Assembly: GCA_902797925.1 (NCBI GenBank)
Contig: CADBUT010000361.1
Location: 1-7,938 of the forward strand
DNA: 7,938 nucleotides
Direction of reading: 5' to 3'
Source of the DNA: an uncultured Spirochaetaceae bacterium
Lineage (GTDB): Bacteria; Spirochaetota; Spirochaetia; Treponematales; Treponemataceae
The position numbers were made by a program, and so were the translations under genes. Shown here piece after piece: positions 5,366 to 7,938 of this stretch; within the stretch, counting starts at the first letter, position 1; every line of letters starts with the position of its first letter. The notes beneath the pieces are model-generated. The model did no database searches, was not told the DNA's origin, and saw nothing but the letters and a program-made list of their open reading frames with translations.

Positions 5366-6607
5366 ATGATTTTATTTTCAGAAGCATTTAAATTAACAGA
5401 GGCCGTAAGAGACCCGATTTGGCATCATATTTATTTGACGGAGCCGCTCATGAACGCGGCGGCTTGCCCTGCTTTCAGGCGGCTGTGGAAGATTCAGCAG
5501 CTTGGACCGACTTCGCTTGTCTATCCGGGCGCGACACACACGCGCGCAAGCCACTCTTTCGGTGTGTATCATGTTGCGCTGCGGCTATTGAGCACGTTAT
5601 GCGAAAAAGACGCTGACCAATGGGTTACGCGCCAGGGCTGCGCCTCTTTTCTGGCGGCGGCTTTGTTCCACGACATCGGACATTTTCCATACACACATTC
5701 GCTCAAAGAGCTGCCGCTCAAAGACCACGAAGACCTTTCAAGCGAGCTGATTCTGTCTGAACCGCTAAAGACGCTGATTGCAAAGGCCGGCGCAGACCCA
5801 GAGCAGACTGCGGCGATTGTGAGCCATCAGAAAGCAGAAACAGACGACGAAACGCGCTTTTTCAGAATCTTGCTTTCGGGCGTGCTTGACCCGGACAAGC
5901 TTGATTATCTTAACAGAGATGCATATTACTGCGGCGTGCCTTACGGCATTCAGGATACTGATTTTATTCTTGCGCGGCTCAAGCCTGACAAGCAGAAAGG
6001 CATTTTCTTAGATTCGGCAAGCCTTATGTCAATTGAGCATGTGCTTTTCTCAAAATATATGATGTACCGTGCGGTTTATTGGCACAAAAACGTGCGCATT
6101 GCAACCGCCATGATGAAAAAGACTATTTATGCCGCGCTTAAGCAGGGCTTAATCTGCCCCGAAGAGCTTTATTCGCTTGATGATTCTTCGATTTTTACTT
6201 TGATTGGTTCTAAGAATTTTGAGGAAAAATCTTGTGCCGAACAGCTTGAAAAGCACAGCCTTTTCCAGATTATTGCAGAAATTCCGTTTGATGCGGGCAA
6301 CGCCAAGCACACATTGCTTGAAGACCTTGAAAAAAGAACTGAAGCAGAAGCCATGCTCGCCGCTCTTGCCGGCACAAAGCTCTGCAACATTTTGATAGAC
6401 ATTCCTGAAAGAATTTCGTTTGAAAGCAACTTATGGATTAGCGGCGAGAACTGCCCGTTTTCAGCAAGTTCAACTGTGTTTACGTCTGATACTGTCAAAG
6501 CTTTTACGCAGAACTTGCGCATAATCAGATTGGGCTTGTGCCGCTCAGAAGCAACAGAGCAGCGCGTCAAAACGCTAAAAGCTGAATTTGAAAAGCTGCT
6601 CGGCTGA
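5366..6607 (+). CDS. HD-domain phosphohydrolase, YwfO/SAMHD1-like dNTPase family
   Basis: This 413-residue protein follows the layout of bacterial dNTP triphosphohydrolase-like HD proteins. It begins with VRDPIWHHIYL, then RRLWKIQQLG and the nucleotide-pocket stretch YPGATHTRASHSFGVYH. Metal ligands are His63 (RASHS), His102-Asp103 (FHDIGH), and Asp177 within LDPDKLDYLNRDAYYCG. His106 and His111 lie where the family has catalytic histidines. VYWHKNVR at 237-244 is another family mark. Length agrees with B. subtilis YwfO (about 430). Characterised relatives remove triphosphate from dNTPs, often under allosteric dNTP control. The substrate is not certain here, and the C-terminal 150 residues are poorly conserved. 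AAAGG (5355-5359) lies 6 nt before the ATG. The gene follows the toxin remnant by 14 bp without a terminator and may use the promoter at 4982. Repeats begin immediately after its stop. Confidence 0.88.
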   Translation: MILFSEAFKLTEAVRDPIWHHIYLTEPLMNAAACPAFRRLWKIQQLGPTSLVYPGATHTRASHSFGVYHVALRLLSTLCEKDADQWVTRQGCASFLAAALFHDIGHFPYTHSLKELPLKDHEDLSSELILSEPLKTLIAKAGADPEQTAAIVSHQKAETDDETRFFRILLSGVLDPDKLDYLNRDAYYCGVPYGIQDTDFILARLKPDKQKGIFLDSASLMSIEHVLFSKYMMYRAVYWHKNVRIATAMMKKTIYAALKQGLICPEELYSLDDSSIFTLIGSKNFEEKSCAEQLEKHSLFQIIAEIPFDAGNAKHTLLEDLEKRTEAEAMLAALAGTKLCNILIDIPERISFESNLWISGENCPFSASSTVFTSDTVKAFTQNLRIIRLGLCRSEATEQRVKTLKAEFEKLLG

Positions 6608-6610
6608 AAA

Positions 6611-6642
6611 GTATTGTCATGGGGCTGCCCCGTATTGTCATG
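6611..6642. repeat. Half-unit of GTCAT repeat, tandem left end of the composite array
   Basis: The 11-bp gtattgtcatg occurs at 6611-6621 and again at 6632-6642, a 21-bp period. The first copy is followed by a short hairpin, GGGG (6621-6624) with CCCC (6628-6631) around a 3-nt loop. The second copy is the left end of repeat copy 2. This looks like a stacked half-unit. It begins 3 bp after the HD stop codon, and without a T tract it is a poor terminator. Confidence 0.65.
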
Positions 6643-6722
6643 CTGAACTTGGTTCAGCATCTACGCTATATATGGCACAGAGATTCCGAAACAAGTTCGG
6701 AATGACGCTATGCAAGGAACTT
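6635..6722. repeat. GTCAT/ATGAC interspersed palindromic repeat, copy 2
   Basis: It has the same plan as copy 1 at 1526-1626. atgctgaa (6640-6647) pairs with ttcagcat (6653-6660) and attccgaa (6683-6690) with ttcggaat (6696-6703). The outer ends are GTCAT (6637-6641) and ATGAC (6702-6706). All four stem arms are identical to copy 1, while the loops differ (cttgg against tttat; acaag against acgag). The spacer is 22 nt, without the 10-bp duplication of copy 1. The similarity extends to about 6722. The copy lies between convergent genes. Confidence 0.85.
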
Positions 6723-6790
6723 ATCGAACAGCTATCTTGCATATTCTTGGGATTCAACTCAAAAAGGATTCTCTGCCAACTTGTTATCAA

Positions 6791-6840
6791 GCTTGCCGGT
6801 TCGCGCCCGACAATGACACAACATTTAGCCCGACAATGAC
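6791..6840. repeat. Two degenerate half-units of the ATGAC-type repeat, tandem
   Basis: Bases 6791-6817 match the half-unit at 4822-4848 at about 22 of 27 positions. The stem is now imperfect: ttgccgg against cccgaca-type bases. The 13-bp gcccgacaatgac occurs at 6805-6817 and again at 6828-6840, a 23-bp period. They close the right side of the composite array in the convergent region, just before the end of the TPR gene. Confidence 0.6.
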
Positions 6841-6860
6841 ATGTACAGCAACCGATTAAG

Positions 6861-7418
6861 CTATTTCTTTTGTGGCTTTTCTGTTTCTTCCGGCTCTTTT
6901 GTTTCAAGCAGCTTCATCATCGCTTCGATTGAATCTTTCTGCTCTGTTTCCGGCTCAAGCTTAAGATAAGCGTCATAGTCAGCGAAAGCATCTTTGAATT
7001 TTTCAAGCTTCACGCGCGCATTTGCACGGTTCAGATAAGCCGAAGAATATTCGTCGTCTGCTGCAATTGAGCTTGTGTAGAATTTTTCAGCACGTGCAAA
7101 GTCGTTAAGTGCAAATGCAGAATTTCCGGCATTAAAATAAAGAAGCGCGCGGTTTGCGAACGGAATCGTGCTGCCCTTTTCAAACGCGCCTATAGACTTT
7201 TCAAAATCGCCTGTCTGATAATATGTAACGCCGATATAATTATACACAGAAGCGTCAGGCCCTTCTTCTTCAATTAACTGCAAGAACAGTCTGCGCGCTT
7301 CTTCAGGGCTGTTGTTCTTGTATGCGGCAAATGCCCTGTCGTATAATTCAGATGCAAAGCAGCAGAATGTTCCAATAAAAAACAATAGGACTGAAATTAT
7401 TTTTATTTTACGGCTCAT
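6861..7418 (-). CDS. Exported tetratricopeptide-repeat protein
   Basis: Starting at ATG 7418, this is a 185-residue protein. AAGGAG (7426-7431) seven bases upstream decides this start over the upstream TTG at 7448 and ATG at 7439, which lack a site. The N-terminus is a signal peptide: basic MSRKIK, a hydrophobic core at about 8-20, and probable cleavage near Ala22/Ser23 (CFASELYD). Residues about 25-155 hold three to four TPR units. The clearest are VYNYIGVTYYQTGDFEKSI near 58-77, LYFNAGNSAFALNDFARAEK near 93-112 and AYLNRANARVKLEKFKDAF near 127-145. The last 25 residues are a Glu/Lys/Pro-rich tail. TPR proteins are scaffolds for protein complexes; this one would act in the periplasm. I do not know the partner. 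The gene converges on the HD gene across repeats and diverges from another TPR gene. It has no obvious terminator. Confidence 0.85.
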   Translation of the reverse strand: MSRKIKIISVLLFFIGTFCCFASELYDRAFAAYKNNSPEEARRLFLQLIEEEGPDASVYNYIGVTYYQTGDFEKSIGAFEKGSTIPFANRALLYFNAGNSAFALNDFARAEKFYTSSIAADDEYSSAYLNRANARVKLEKFKDAFADYDAYLKLEPETEQKDSIEAMMKLLETKEPEETEKPQKK

Positions 7419-7425
7419 AAAAAAT

Positions 7426-7431
7426 CTCCTT
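7426..7431 (-). promoter_or_regulatory. Shine-Dalgarno that fixes the start of the exported TPR gene
   Basis: On the minus strand AAGGAG ends 7 nt before ATG 7418. The two possible in-frame starts upstream (TTG 7448, ATG 7439) have no such site and would put ten or seven extra residues before a good signal peptide. Confidence 0.85.
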
Positions 7432-7553
7432 GCAGACATATTCAACAACCAAAAGAAGTTTGAATTGTTACACTTTTTTAAAGTTTCATATTCAAAATAT
7501 CGGCATTTTTTTTAGTGATTTATTGAAATTATGTTAAGAGATAAAAACTTTAT

Positions 7554-7582
7554 TTGACATATCGACATAAAACAATTAATCT
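7554..7582 (+). promoter_or_regulatory. Candidate promoter of the membrane-anchored TPR gene
   Basis: A perfect TTGACA (7554-7559) has TAATCT (7577-7582, 3 of 6) at 17 bp, or TATTCT (7583-7588, 4 of 6) at a long 23 bp. The -35 is convincing and the -10 is weak. The leader would be about 40 nt, ending in GGAGG at 7619-7623. The rest of the 7419-7628 gap is AT-rich, and the opposite promoter for the exported TPR gene was not located with confidence. Confidence 0.45.
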
Positions 7583-7618
7583 TATTCTATGGAATAAGTT
7601 TTTTCCGTGTAATCATCT

Positions 7619-7631
7619 GGAGGTAATTTTG
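7619..7631 (+). promoter_or_regulatory. Shine-Dalgarno with a TTG start codon
   Basis: GGAGG (7619-7623) is followed after 5 nt by TTG (7629-7631), in frame with a long open frame that begins with a membrane segment. No ATG lies in that position, and the next in-frame ATG (7704) would delete the membrane segment, so TTG is taken as the start. Confidence 0.8.
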
Positions 7632-7938
7632 AATCCAACATTAATTCCTATTATTGCAATTTCTATTGTAGCTGTTATCATTATTTTCTTTGTAATAAAA
7701 TCTATGATTGCACCAAAACGTACTGAAGAGATCAGACGTCTTACCCAAGAAGGAAACTATATTGCAGCGATAAAACTTGGAAAAGCTCTTATCCAGAAAG
7801 ACGAACACAACTACCTTGCATGGTATTATCTTGGAAAAGCATATATTGCCAACAAGAACTACGACCAGGCGATGGAAGTTTTCAACCACTTGAGCAAGCA
7901 CGCTGAATCAGGCAAAGGCTTTACTGAAATAGAATTCC
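7629..7938 (+). CDS. Membrane-anchored tetratricopeptide-repeat protein, C-terminus cut off by window edge
   Basis: From TTG 7629, 103 codons run open to the right edge. Residues about 5-24 form a single hydrophobic helix (LIPIIAISIVAVIIIFFVIK) after a very short uncharged N-terminus, then Lys/Arg. This suggests an inner-membrane anchor with a cytoplasmic body rather than a cleaved signal peptide. Residues about 34-88 carry TPR helices, with EGNYIAAIKLGKALIQ near 41-56 and AWYYLGKAYIANKNYDQAME near 64-83, showing the Trp/Leu/Gly/Ala/Tyr spacing of TPR units. Probably more repeats lie beyond the window. Such N-anchored TPR proteins assemble complexes at the membrane; the partner is unknown. 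It diverges from the exported TPR gene with a 210-bp gap, so the two may be co-regulated, but their repeats are not close in sequence. The absence of an ATG is why it is easily missed. Confidence 0.82.
   Translation, partial: MNPTLIPIIAISIVAVIIIFFVIKSMIAPKRTEEIRRLTQEGNYIAAIKLGKALIQKDEHNYLAWYYLGKAYIANKNYDQAMEVFNHLSKHAESGKGFTEIEF

Noticed and set aside
6169..6660. Minus-strand frame of 163 codons antisense to the HD gene end
   Set aside because: It is antisense to a well-supported coding sequence, serine-rich as antisense shadows often are, and begins in the repeat (MLNQVQHDN).
6588..6907. Open frames on both strands with HAELGSAS- and VIPNLFRNL-like peptides
   Set aside because: These peptides are the chance translation of the interspersed palindromic repeat and overlap the ends of the HD and TPR genes.
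1..7938. HindIII site at the left end (2-7) and EcoRI site at the right end (7932-7937), suggesting a cloned fragment
   Set aside because: Both sites are six bases long, not exactly at the ends, and AAGCTT recurs inside the window. Chance is a sufficient explanation.

Overview
The window looks like chromosomal DNA of a host-associated spirochaete, most likely a Treponema. The reasons are a lipoprotein with a relaxed spirochaete-type lipobox (FLSC), a PilZ-like protein of unusual form, several TPR proteins, and GTCAT/ATGAC palindromic interspersed repeats between genes. The genus is an inference from overall style; no rRNA or other taxonomic marker is present.

Layout. 1-1472 (minus): a HAD phosphatase gene followed 31 bp later by a six-helix membrane protein that enters a HAMP domain and runs off the left edge; the two are probably co-transcribed. 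1473-1708: an interspersed palindromic repeat and the intrinsic terminator of the next gene. 1709-2908 (minus): a fold-III PLP decarboxylase of the ornithine/lysine decarboxylase type (polyamine synthesis). 3016-4780 (minus): a lipoprotein gene overlapping by 8 bp a gene for a degenerate PilZ/YcgR-like protein, a translationally coupled pair. 4781-5036: a divergent intergenic region with a GTCATTGCCGG-type hairpin, three further inverted repeats, a possible leaderless promoter facing left and a strong sigma-70-type promoter facing right. 5037-5351 (plus): a small antitoxin-like gene followed by the frameshifted, internally deleted remnant of a RelE-type toxin. 5366-6607 (plus): an HD-domain phosphohydrolase of the YwfO/SAMHD1-like dNTPase type. 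6608-6860: a composite repeat array between convergent genes. 6861-7418 (minus): an exported TPR protein. 7419-7628: a divergent promoter region. 7629-7938 (plus): a membrane-anchored TPR protein cut by the right edge.

The genes do not form one pathway. The clearest functional units are HAD-HAMP, lipoprotein-PilZ-like, and antitoxin/dead toxin/HD. I do not see a convincing new multi-gene system. The most interesting items are the decayed toxin beside an intact antitoxin with a strong promoter, the modular GTCAT/ATGAC repeats (with a 10-bp tandem duplication separating two copies), the hairpin-rich stretch at 4850-4966, and the unexplained lipoprotein/PilZ-like pair.
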